A DNA stretch of 64,000 bases. It comes from Tribonema minus (Eukaryota; Sar; Xanthophyceae; Tribonematales; Tribonemataceae). The notes beneath the pieces were generated by a model that saw only the letters and a program-made list of their open reading frames with translations, was not told the DNA's origin and made no database searches. The position numbers were made by a program, and so were the translations under genes. Shown here piece by piece: positions 12,101-22,198 of this stretch; positions within the stretch are counted from its first letter, which is position 1; the number at the start of each line of letters is the position of its first letter. Location: assembly GCA_017506865.1 (NCBI GenBank), contig JAFCMP010000071.1:124001-188000 (forward strand), given 5' to 3'.

Positions 12101-15100
12101 CATTCACGGAAAACACGGTGGTGGTCCCGTCCAACTGAGCATCTATGAAGTTGAAATTACTGGCCACACTTGTGCTCGTCCCTTGGATCTGGAATTCACA
12201 AGAGACATTGATTGAAGCAGCAAGCACGCTGTCATACTGTGAATTTGAACACGTTGAAGGTATGGCAAGCACATTAAAGCCACGTATGAGCATGCTGTGC
12301 AGGAGACCTTGTGATGCTGTAATATTGGAAATCGGTCTATGCACCAGAAGGAAGGACATTTTCACATGCAGGCAGGAGGAAGGAAACTTTCAAATGATGG
12401 TACAGGTAGCTAACAGCATGCGATTACCGCACAGAGCGCTCATGCGCGAACTGTACTGAGTCTCCACTCTGGAGTTGGCACTAGACTATACTTTCAGCTA
12501 CTGACAGAATTGAATGGGTACAAGAAGACCATTCACCCTCACGCCTCCCCTTCATAAACTTCAAACACATGGCGTCGTGGGGAAGGAGGGCAGATCATCT
12601 GCAATCGTGTGCCTGCGCCTGTGCTGATCAATTACTTGTGCAGTCAAGCCACGTTGTTGTGATTGTAGCTAGCAGCTTTGCAGTGAGACGATGGTGGCAT
12701 TTCATGCCAAGCCTGTGCTTTAGCAACTCTGCCACACTTGCTAGTGACGGTAGGTGGTATATTTTGCCCGCAGTCAGTGACACACCCACAGCCTTGCCAC
12801 CTTACATGCATGCTGCATTGATGAGACACCCAAAAACTATTCCCAAACCAAATTGTACCTGCTTGCACACTCAGGCAGTGATCTGCATCGCGCTGGCATT
12901 TCTGCACATGTACGAGCAACCTATTGCAAGCCTGCGCACTCACCGACAAGATGTCGCCAGTGTACGCAGAGTCCGTCTCGGTGACTGTCAGCACTGGCTT
13001 TGACCGACTGGTGTTTTTGATCAATGCGCCGCCGTCCTTGATGGTGAGCCCCCCCACATCAATCAGCATGCCCTCTGAGCCCGTGACCTCAAGCGATGCC
13101 ATCTGCGCGCAGTAGCAGTTGTTTGACAGTGCGTGAGGCCTTGCGTAAGGAACGGTGGGTGAACCTTGCCAGCAGTCGAAGTGCTGAGTGCACAACGGTG
13201 TTTGATGCTACTTGCCTCTCGCAACGCCGTGAAGTTTTTATGCACTGACACGGCCACTGCTGCGAGTGCATGTCGTATCGCGCATGGTGTCAGAGACACA
13301 AGAACACAATGTGTTTCAGGACATTGGAAAAATCAGTCTGGTGTATGTAGTCTGCATGGTCATCACTGCGGCGTCTGGATACAGCAACCAATTACACTTA
13401 CCACCGCCCACATGAGGCTGGTACCATTGACGCCACGCATATGCTGCTGCAAGTTACTGAGCACTGAATGTACACACGCGCGTGTACATTTGGCACACGC
13501 TACAATCATGGTCCAGGACAGAGCTTCTGATGCTGGCATCACACGAAAAGTGTGGCTCCAGGTCATGCGAGCCATTGAGCAATACGTTGTTGATGCAGGT
13601 TCTGCCAGTCACCAGCCAAGAACAGGCCTGCAACCAGGCTGCACTGCGATGAACGTCAGCAGGGTTTCTCACTACCATCGTGCCTATGTCTCTGTCCGTC
13701 AAGGGAGGTGGCACTAGGTGTGTTGAAAACTTGCAGAATTGGCATGTTGGGATGATTGCTCAATATTTCTTTTTCGTAGTCCCGCTTCGAAAGGTTTTGA
13801 AGCAAGAGCCGCCGCGCCAGTCAGCCACCAAAAAGCCTTTGGCACTCTTACCTTGGTGCAAGGAGCAGTCATGGGAAGAGCATAAGGTGACGCGAATCCC
13901 CAAATTGTGGCCAGCATTCAACAGAGCAAACTATCTAATGAGTGCCACTGGTGAGCTGTGGCGCCCCTTTACAGTGCATCAACGGGACGAGGCCTGTGTC
14001 CACTTTGGCGCTTGGGGGACTTGCTGACATTGGTCCGATTACGAGCAGCTTACATGGACTTGAAATTGGCATCGCATTGCACCTCTTAAACGCCAGCGCA
14101 TGTGTCAAGGTGAGCTTGCTGGGGAATCACTGTTGAGCTGCGTCTATGGTATGCTTCAAAGAACATCTAAAGGAATTTGATAACGCCAGCAACCCACCTC
14201 GCCATGGCCGTCCCCTCGAATCACAAAAACTTCAACATCGTCTGCAGTTGCCTCCAGGAAGTTGAAGCTGGAAGAGCCTGGGCCCTCTGACATCAGCTCG
14301 AGCAGGTTTCCAGAGTACCTGTTCACAAAACAGACAATATAGGAAGGCAGCACCGAGAACTTCACGTCAGCATCACCAACTAGCAATTGCTGGAGTCCAC
14401 ACGAAGTGTGTTATACATGATGATCACAGACGGAATATAGGCAGTATGGGCGTTGCAGGCTACAGTTTTTTCTTGTTCACTTTACAAAGACAACCATAGC
14501 TCCAACGTTTAGCTTTTGTCTTGCAATTAAGTGTAGCCTCAGATTACGCAGTACAGCAGGCTGCTGGCTTGAGATTACATGGCCAGTGCTCTCCCATAGT
14601 AAGTCCTGGGCACTGGGGGTGTAAGTGACGTGTGGACAGCGTGCTCAACCAGCAATGTGGATGCACACAATGACCTCCGGCTGTTGCAGTGTTTGTAGTT
14701 GTCAGAGTACCTCTGCGGTCTATTGCACACATGATATCACATCATGTCCAAATGACTGGTGCATGCACAGATCTCAGCTGTTCAGCTTGTCCTGTGCTCT
14801 TTCTAGAAGAAAGTGCACAAGCCGGCACAGTAAATATGACCGCCTGATCCAGTACAGTATGAGCTTGGGTATTGCGAATTGCGCTGAAACACTTACGACA
14901 TGCCCTCCGCGTAGAGGCTGATGCCAGGCAGCGCATTGGCAGTGCTGTATGCATAGCTGGAAGTGGCACAGTTGGCGCCCGCCCAGCCCTGCTGGCATGT
15001 GCACACGCCTGTGGAGAAGTTACAGGTCCCACGCCGCGAGCAGAACTCGTACTCTGCGCGTACAACAAAGTTTTGACCAGAGAGCATTTGTCTGTGAGTG

Positions 15101-18100
15101 AGGAATGTGTCAACAAAAACCAGTGTTTGTGTAGCTTCTTGATGTCCACTGGTGCTCCCCCGGATCGTACGCTCATCAATGTGTGATGTGAACACATGTC
15201 CCTTGACAAGCATTACATAGCAGTGCTTGTGACTTCGCGCATGTAGCAGATTGATGGTGCACATCGCAGAGCATGACATAACAGTACCCGGGCGGTATGC
15301 AGCATGCCATTGACGTGTCCACATGATTGTGAGTGTAGCAAACTCCTGCATGTATGGCTGCACTCGCAGCATGATTTGCTCAGCATATTTACACATCAAA
15401 TAAAGGCATTTCCGAAGTACAATAAAGTAAAGCCATGCTGTGTGTGGGATAGGTAAGTACTCGTGGCCCTCGATTGTGCGCTTACCCAATTCATGACTTG
15501 TCTGGCGAATGAGACGAGTGGCATTTAATTGCATCAAGAACAGCGATGTGAGCAGCGATGTCGTGGGTGTCATGTCAGCCCTCGTCTCTTCCAGCAGTGT
15601 CGGACTGCAGCAGCGCTTAGGTTCACGTGTCGCAAAGGCATGCACATCAGGAGCAACGCTGAGCAGGGTAAGCTGTCCCACGAGTGTGTGTGCGTACCAC
15701 AATGGACCCACCTGTCACATTTTCAGACACTTTGTCGGTGATGGTGCATGTTGCCGTCCCGCCGCTCAGGCCGGTAGTAGTGACGCGCGACGCATCGCAG
15801 CTGAAGGCGCTTTTGTCGGGGTCGCCGTTGTGGTACCAGAGGTTGTTGTCGGCGGGGTACGTTGGCCATGAGATGAAGGTCAGGGTGTATGTGAATTCCG
15901 AGGACGATGTAACGACCACGTGGCAAGATGCATCTTCCACGTTGCTCAGGTCCTCTATCGCCTGCGCAGGCACGTGGTGTGGGCAGCAGCAACGCAGCAG
16001 CAAGTGTGCACACAGCTAAGCGTCTGCAGCTTCTGCCATTGTGATGAGGCCTTGCCTAAACTGTGCATGCGGACAGGGGCCCATCAATATGCAAGTTGCG
16101 CATGCCGCAGAGTGATGCAGTACTGGATATAGTCGTAGAAGTGCTAGTAAGCTGCCAAGTCTGGGTATTTTGTCCCACAGTCTGCGCTGACGAGCAGGCG
16201 GCACACTGACCAACACAATTGTGCCATTAGCATCGGCAAGAGGAGCTGTTTGCGGCAAGTGGAATCATCTGTGGGCTTAAATGCTGCAACTGCACCAGCG
16301 TGGCCGTCATGTGCATCGAGTGTTAGATACAATCACCTTGAGGGGACATTGCAGGGCTCTGGTGTGATGCACACTGCAACCCTTGGACAGATGTGAATTG
16401 CAAACGTGTTGTGAACGTCAAGATACATCAACCTGCAAGATTCAAGACTCCTGTTGTGTTTGCTCAGGCACTAGTGGGTTTGCTTACTGCATGAGCTGCC
16501 TGGCTGCTAGAAGCTTCTTCATTACTGTTAATAGCATTGCAACTTCAACCCCTTGCATACAAGCCACTCAGGCAGCGCGGTAGCGGTTCCAGGTACTACT
16601 ACGATATTGTATGACGGCCTACAAGTTAGCCTACAAGTTGGTCCCGTTTAAAGCATGACTGTAATATAAAAAAAATGACGATACGAGCATCATGCAAGCA
16701 CAATGACAATAGGCAGCACTTGCACTCACCGCCTCGCATGCGTCATCGCCTGCATTTGTGGCAATAGTGACCAGCTGCCCGTTGAACATGAAATCAAAGG
16801 TCCCCCCCACCAATGTCGCAGTTGAGCTGATCTCAATTTCAATTTGACGGGACGCCTGGCCGATGGTGAGCGGATCATCCCCCTGCATGCAAGCGCAAGC
16901 CACACGCAGCGGTCTGAGGGGCCAGCTAGACGACTCACTGACTCATGATTGTCATCACCAGTTGCGCGTGACAGCATCCGGTGTCAAGTGCTTGTTCAGG
17001 GCAGCTGAGTGAAGTCAAGTGCTTGTTCAGGGCAGCTGAGTGAAGTGACAACAACAAGGATATTGTGGCTGAACATATGACCCTTCAAAGTCAAATGAGC
17101 AGCACTGCAGCAGATGCACCTGTTGCCCAGTGGTCAACCACAATAGCATGGTGCCTATTTACCCCTACTACGCGCATGACTCAAAGAAAACCATTTTGAG
17201 TCGGCGTAGGTTTGGCGCTTAGGGTTCATTCAGTCAGGAAGCGGATTGAGCCCTCGATCCAGGGGCTACAGTTAGAGTTCGATCGCTGGGGCTGAAGCTA
17301 GGATCACACTAGGACTTGCCCAAGTAGTTCGCCGCCATGTGATCACGGGTGACAACCGGAACACTTACCTACAGCAACTAAGTTGTTTTCCAAATGAGCA
17401 CCGCAAGATCTGCATGCACAATGCCATGGCGTTTCCATCCCATTAATCTGCCCTGTTGATGCCACGTTGACTTTTCTGCAGCTCTGCGGCTTGCTGCAAC
17501 ATGCTGCACCGCACGGCAGAACGCCGTCAGCACGATATGGATCACCAATGCCTTACGTCCTCTGCTTCCAGCTCCCCAGCTGTTTTTAATGAACTGCACC
17601 TGTCTCAAATTGACTTTTTAAATAATACTCATAAATCGTTCAAGTGCTGTTCCATGCACAAACAGCTGGACTCTCTTCAGTAACCTGATAGCTTAATGAT
17701 CTCGAGAGTATGACCTTACTCCAGCTTCCTTCATTCGCTGCATTGAATCTGCCTGCATGTGCAAAACTGTCCATCACAAGAAAGGTAAAGTTTACGAGCA
17801 CATAAGCATGTGCCGCTCTTCAACGCTCACCTTTGGACACATGCGCTTAGTGCAATCCGACCCAAAGTAGCCCGCATCGCACACGCACATAGTGGTGCTG
17901 CACAGGGCACAGACAGCAGAAGAATGCAGAACTGAATCAGGTGAGAGCAGCCAGATACTTCTACAAAGTAGCCGCTATACTGGCTCATTTCAGATGCTCG
18001 CGCTGTTGCCTGCTTAGCTTCACTTTATCATCAAGCCCTCTCCGTGCAGACATATGTACATGGTGAGGTGCTGCAGACGATGCTCTTTATGACATTTGAT

Positions 18101-20466
18101 GTGCTTCAACTACAATGAAAAGCATCCTGCTCACAGCCTGGTGATGGTCATTTATGTGCTGCTTTCATCCTGTGTTTTGAGGTATGGCTTATGGAGGTAC
18201 ACTGCTGCAATTGTTGGATCACTATTTAATTCTGGCAACGCCATGAGTCACTTCAAAGAGGTGCGCAAGATGACAAGTGTGCTGTTGCATCCGTTCATGC
18301 TTCTCAAACCTGCAAGCTTTCCTCATTCATCCAGCTACAGTACAGGAATAAACACTGTGCTAACTAATTCATTTTGGGCTCAGCAGTGGTGAGCTTGGCG
18401 TTAGGCTGAGCTGTTGGTTCAGTGGTGCTTGGCTCCGCAATCGGCTCAGCAGTGGTGGGCTTCGCCATCGGTGTACGATTCTACCTCAAGTGTGTGCAAC
18501 AATAAAATCCGGCGATGTCAACCATGATGTTCACATAATGTCTATAGTATGTATTGCCAACTTGTGTTGCAATATGATGTAAGCATGACACACGGCCAAA
18601 GCCACACAGCGATGGTTCATGAATCATCGTCTCGGTTCGGGGTCAATTGCTTCCAAGAACGGTTCAGATGATTGCACAGGAGCAGCTACGTGAAAACCAA
18701 ATGAATGAAACTGGCAAGGCAAACCACGGCGGCCCCAAGTAGGCTCGATTTCATTGATTCAGGGTCACTTGCAGTAGATCAGTGAGATCCTGGAGGTACC
18801 TCCAACCTTGCTTACGGTAGGGTTGACCTGATTGATGCCAAGCTCACCAGCAATGCTGATACCGTTTTTCTCCATGTTCATCAAATCCTACACCTGACTC
18901 ATGCAGCCTGCAACCTGTAAAGCCTCAAGCAATGTTGTTCCAACGATAGCATGCTCAAACAAACAAAATTCTGAAACTTTCAGTCGCATTGCTGGTGATG
19001 CATGCCGGGAATCATCACAGCCCGAACGTTGGTAAGATCAGCGGCATCAACATGCACTCACATATGTCCAACGATCTTTTGATTCGTTTTTCATATGTTC
19101 ACAGCGTTGCGCACCTGGAGCATGCGCTCAATGAGCATGCACTGGCAGCAGAGTCTTTCGCTACTGCGCAATTAGTACATCATTGCTGTGGACCTTGAAA
19201 CAGGACTGAGACAGCAAGCACTACCACAGTGCCCATCTACACTTGTGCCGTTGCTGCTTTGTGTCATTCAACAGGCGCTTTGCGTTGTTCAACAGCCCTT
19301 GTCAATGTAAGTCTGAAGAGCGAGCATCACCGCATGTTGACGAATGCTGGTCCGTCCGCTTCGAAATGTCACTGGTGCTGAAGATGGGCACCCAGCCCCC
19401 GCACGACATTCAACAGCTATGGATGCCAGGACTCTATGCAATCGCTGGTTGAATGAGGTTGCAGCGAGCACACTGCGGCGACAGTCGCTCAGCAACTGCC
19501 ATGTCTCAGGAAGTGTCTGCCGCACAGAGCTCCATTCACAGAGCGTTTGTTTCTGTAACGCAAACCCATAGCCTGAATTTTGTCCAATAGTGTTCCCATC
19601 ACATAAGTTATTTGAGGTGGCATAAACGGCTACAGGGCATGCATTGTTAGATGGCATAACGCTGCGATGGGCTTGCATTGGTGCTGCAGATCGCCGGGAC
19701 GACTGCCAACATAAGTGCTGCACATGCATGCTTGAGCACCTGAGTGCGTGCATGGAGCTGGCGCAGACTTCTTCAAGCACTGTATGAACTGGGGACTTCA
19801 CCACACACTTCAAGTAAATCGCTTCATCGTGCACTTCGCCTGCTGCACAATGCATTGCAGACATGCAACTGAGTTTCATCAGAAGCTTTTTGTGATGAAT
19901 TGTCAACAGGCACAAAGAAGTTATTGCAGTGCTGGATCTAATGAATCTGGTAACAATTAGTGCATGAGTTCTCTTGCTTGCTGCCTGCTGAAAAAGTCCT
20001 TCATTAGGTTGAGTTGCACAATCTGCATAGAGACCCACCTGTCTTTGTCCCAATTGTCGTACGTGCTCCCCAGCGCGCCATAGTATCGCACCACATCTGC
20101 CATCGTCATGCATACCCCATGAGAGGAACAGTCGTTGGGACACCGAAGCCTCTGGCAAGCTGAGCCCACGTACGGGGTGAAGCACTGGCACTCTCCAGTC
20201 TCCCCATCGCAGATCCCCGCCCCCGAGCACTCCACGTCCGCGTGCGCCTTGTCCGTTGCATACGCTTTGTCCGCCCACGCTGCTCCCAGCGGGCAGTTCC
20301 TGAGGCTGCAATCCACTGCTGCTGTCCAGCCGTCATTGCAAGCGCAGGTGTTCTCTGGCCCACAGGTGCCGTGCCCGCTGCAGAAATTGGGGCACACTGC
20401 TGTGGCTGTCTGTTGCAATGCTGCCAGTACCAGCAGCTGCAGCAGCAACCGCATTCTGTGCCTCAT
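1..20466 (-). CDS. Gene B: giant secreted EGF/tenascin-like protein with beta-repeat region (3' end outside window)
   Basis: I do not recognise a named orthologue. The exon model, in coding order, is 20466-20039, 17897-17831, 16882-16730, 15961-15712, 15053-14897, 14318-14198, 13102-12944, 12188-5394, 4207-3512, 2970-2092, 1550-672 and 130 to beyond the left edge. All junctions are GT-AG and the frame stays open for about 3,571 codons. The N-terminus has a hydrophobic leader after MRHRMR (LLLQLLVLAAL), so the protein should be secreted. Next comes one cassette: EGF-like loops, a CVCD..GYFGSDC loop, a CPKGDDPLT turn, a beta domain and a further EGF loop. The rest is a Gly/Thr/Val repeat with the core VTGDVTILTGGL. 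The architecture suggests an extracellular matrix, cell-wall or adhesin protein; that role is inference. An additional small exon between 13102 and 14198 is possible but not needed for phase. Confidence 0.75.
131..671. repeat. Conserved 541-bp intron copy with two inverted repeats
   Basis: This intron recurs at 1551-2091 and 2971-3511. It contains a perfect 10-bp inverted repeat (CCAATAACCG at 266-275, its complement CGGTTATTGG at 291-300) and an 8-bp one (AGTTGCAC / GTGCAACT near 594-619). The small open frame at 241-444 is copied with it but shows no coding signature, so I treat it as intron. Confidence 0.7.
672..1550 (-). CDS. Gene B exon 11: 293 codons of beta-repeat
   Basis: It has the same structure and splice sites as the exon at 2092-2970 and differs only by scattered substitutions. 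Confidence 0.8.
2092..2970 (-). CDS. Gene B exon 10: 293 codons of beta-repeat
   Basis: The exon consists of four 61-residue units plus one 49-residue unit, phase 0-0, acceptor CAACAG and donor GTGAGA. It is nearly identical to the exon 1,420 bp to its left. Confidence 0.8.
3512..4207 (-). CDS. Gene B exon 9: 232 codons of beta-repeat
   Basis: The exon starts VITATGG after a CACAG acceptor and ends ATQ before donor GTGAGA. Its length equals exactly three 61-residue units plus one 49-residue unit, one 61-residue unit fewer than the next two exons. It is the oldest-looking copy of the tandem exon family. Confidence 0.8.
4208..5393. other. Gene B intron 8, no feature seen
   Basis: This 1.19-kb intron lies between the giant exon and the tandem exon family. 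It lacks the repeat-derived sequence of the 541-bp introns in most of its length and shows no coding, RNA or mobile-element signature that I can support. Confidence 0.5.
5394..12188 (-). CDS. Gene B exon 8: giant 6,795-nt exon of beta-repeats
   Basis: There are 2,265 uninterrupted codons. The first roughly 190 residues are non-repetitive or degenerate (starting IQGTSTSVASNF). About sixty tandem units follow, each built on VITA..G and VTGDVTILTGGL.. A short unit has 25 residues, a common one 38, and at the C-terminal end there are longer units of about 61. Alternating small/hydrophobic positions and regular GG turns suggest a right-handed beta-solenoid, similar in texture to bacterial adhesins and phage tail-fibre repeats; the fold is inference. 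There are almost no Cys, Trp or charged residues. The exon starts at a CCAG acceptor and ends at ATK with donor GTACAG, both phase 0. Confidence 0.8.
12944..13102 (-). CDS. Gene B exon 7: first degenerate repeat
   Basis: This 159-nt phase 0-0 exon contains GMLIDVGGLTIKDGGALI, an early divergent version of the GGL-x-V-x-GG repeat, and ends at TGDILS before donor GTGAGT. Confidence 0.7.
14198..14318 (-). CDS. Gene B exon 6: linker before repeat region
   Basis: This 121-nt exon reads YSGNLLELMSEGPGSSS, then FNFLEATADDVEVFVIRGDG. It starts by completing the Ser codon of exon 5 and ends in phase 0 at donor GTGGGT. No cysteines are present, which marks the change from EGF-like to beta-repeat sequence. 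Confidence 0.6.
14897..15053 (-). CDS. Gene B exon 5: EGF-like loop
   Basis: The exon contains FCSRRGTCNFSTGVCTC and WAGANC, a clear EGF-like loop, followed by a Ser/Tyr/Ala-rich linker. The split codons at both ends join in frame with exons 4 and 6. Confidence 0.75.
15712..15961 (-). CDS. Gene B exon 4: beta domain continuation
   Basis: This 250-nt exon begins AIEDLSNVEDASCHVVV, continuing the helix-plus-strand pattern (A.EDLS.V...V.V) of the same domain, and ends at DKVSENVT. The acceptor is CGCAG and the donor GTGGGT. Confidence 0.7.
16730..16882 (-). CDS. Gene B exon 3: beta domain start
   Basis: This 153-nt phase 0-0 exon begins GDDPLT, completing the CPKGDDPLT turn, and continues through GGTFDFMFNGQLVTIAT to DDACEA. 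It resembles the strand-rich F.L.F.G..T domain repeated in gene A. Confidence 0.75.
16983..17044. repeat. 31-bp tandem duplication in gene B intron 2
   Basis: Two adjacent, essentially identical copies of a 31-bp unit (starting GTCAAGTGCTTGTTCAGG) lie just upstream, in gene orientation, of gene B exon 3. Confidence 0.8.
17831..17897 (-). CDS. Gene B exon 2: short EGF loop
   Basis: This 67-nt exon encodes MCVCDAGYFGSDC then KRMCPK. It has a CAG acceptor and a GTGAGC donor. It completes the split codon of exon 1 and ends in phase 0, giving the family's usual order of a W-D motif, then C.CD..GY.G.DC, then CP. Confidence 0.75.
17898..20038. other. Gene B intron 1 (2.1 kb)
   Basis: This is the longest intron of gene B in the window. 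A degenerate tandem of GGCTCAGCAGTGGTG-type motifs sits around 18375-18470. No coding or RNA feature is supported. Confidence 0.5.
20039..20466 (-). CDS. Gene B exon 1: signal peptide and EGF-like loops
   Basis: The start is the Met of MRHRMRLLLQ, directly before a Leu/Ala-rich leader ending near ATA. The exon then shows CPNFCSGHGTC, CPLGAAW, ECSGAGICD and CPNDCSSHGVC loops and ends at NWDKDR with donor GTGGGT, phase 2. A Met 47 codons upstream in the same frame would put non-hydrophobic sequence before the leader, so it was not chosen. Confidence 0.75.
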
Positions 20467-22198
20467 TCGGCTCAGTAGCCGAAATGTGCCAACCCTCGTC
20501 TGCCTGTGCGTAGTAATGCCATGTGAGACACAGTCAGCCCAGTGCTGTGTGGCAGACGTGCCGACAGCTGCAGCAACGCTGCTGCAATCACCAACTTGTT
20601 CTGGCACTCGCCGCTCTGTCCAGGGCTGCAGTCAGCTCTGCAGCCAAACCAAAATCTCTTCTTCTTTTTCCAGGGCAACGGTAAAACGAAACTGTAGAAA
20701 TAGTTGAAGTTGGCAATTTGCTGTGCGAGTGTGTTTTCACCGAACTCCGCGCAGCGTGGTCATGATGGAAACAGCGCATGTTTCTGAAACCAAGCTTGAT
20801 GTGGCACTTGCCATTGCCAGTGGGGTCGACACCTTTCATGGCAGCTACAGATGGGGGCGCGATGCCTGGCGGCGAGGCGGTCGTTGCTTAGTAGGGCAGC
20901 GTCAGCCAGCAGCCAGCAGCCAGCAGCCAGCATGAGCGGAAGTACGTTATGTCAAGATCTGGGGGTGTCGATGAACATTAGGTCCGATCAGCCTCCAACA
21001 ACTCGCTGTTATTTCCATCGATATACTGTATCAACGCAAGCAAACAACATGAATCTGCAGACCAATGCAGCCTTTTGCTTTCAAGACGGCGGAGATCGCA
21101 GCAGGTAGAATGCAAGTATCTTGGGCACATGTGCAGTACTCTTGTGGTGTTGTCAGGCGTGCAGAGGGCAGCATTTAACGTTGATGACGTGTGCCATGAA
21201 GAGCAGGCAAAGATCACAATGGAGGTGCTTAACCGAACGCAATTGCAAGAGCAACGTAAATCGAAGCGTGGACCGTTTTTACCGAGATCCGATGGTGATA
21301 CTCATGAGCTGCAGACATGCGCACATCATGCAAGTACTGCAAACAGGGGGCATTTAGTCTAGTGCCGGAAACATGGCGCCTGTCAAGGCTCCATGGCCGA
21401 TATAATGCTGGCACAGTAGTTTTATCGGTGTCAAGGCTGAGACTCCCTCCGGTATCAGAGCGTGGCCTTGGTGGCTTCACGGAGCATTGTTTGCTATTGT
21501 ACTGTTCGTTGGAGCGTGGCGTAGTTGTTTGATGCAGGCAAGCAGTAAGAAGGCTAACTTTCGTAGCATCGGTGGTGATAGCGCCCCAACAGCACTCCAA
21601 TTGGAGTCCATGCTGTATGAAAGCTGACACAGCGGATTGTAGCAGCATCCGCTGTGCCCTGCATTCAATGGTTCTTGACGATGCAGCAAAAACATGCTTC
21701 CTCGCCTTGTTCGCCGGGCAGCGCTGCAGGCAAGTGGAAGGCAGTTAGCGCGCGCTGACCGCTGCGGTGTCCTCAGAGGTTCTTATCGACAGCATGGTAC
21801 TGGACCCAAGCCTGCCAACGGGTTAGCTTTTTTGTCAAGTGTTTCAGGTGCTGTGTTGCAGTCAGCATTTTGCGGTTGCTTGCTGTGGCTTCCATGTGAT
21901 GAGCAATAAGCTTCCACCATCTCCTGTTGCTGTACGGTGCTCATCTGCTATGCACTCGCCCTGATGTGCATTGGTTCAGGCACTCGACGTGCTTGTGTTG
22001 ATTCACTGCTGAGTTTCTGCAATAAAACAATGCACACAATTGTGATTTCGCCTCATTGACGCCGCCTATGTCGGGGGGGGGTGGAAACCGTTTTGACAGT
22101 TTCAAGACCTGGACTAAGACTCAGGACAAACTTTTTAAAAGGACGACGACGTCGGACATCATTCCACAAATCTTCAGCAGGCCACACTCTCCTTAGCT
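20467..22198. promoter_or_regulatory. Divergent intergenic region between gene B and the F-box gene
   Basis: Both genes are transcribed away from this 1.7-kb spacer, so it should hold both promoters. I see a 7-bp CAGCCAG-type microsatellite at about 20902-20932, but no convincing TATA box or conserved site. Confidence 0.4.
20902..20932. repeat. CAGCCAG heptanucleotide microsatellite
   Basis: About four uninterrupted copies of a 7-bp unit lie in the presumed promoter region upstream of gene B. Confidence 0.8.
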
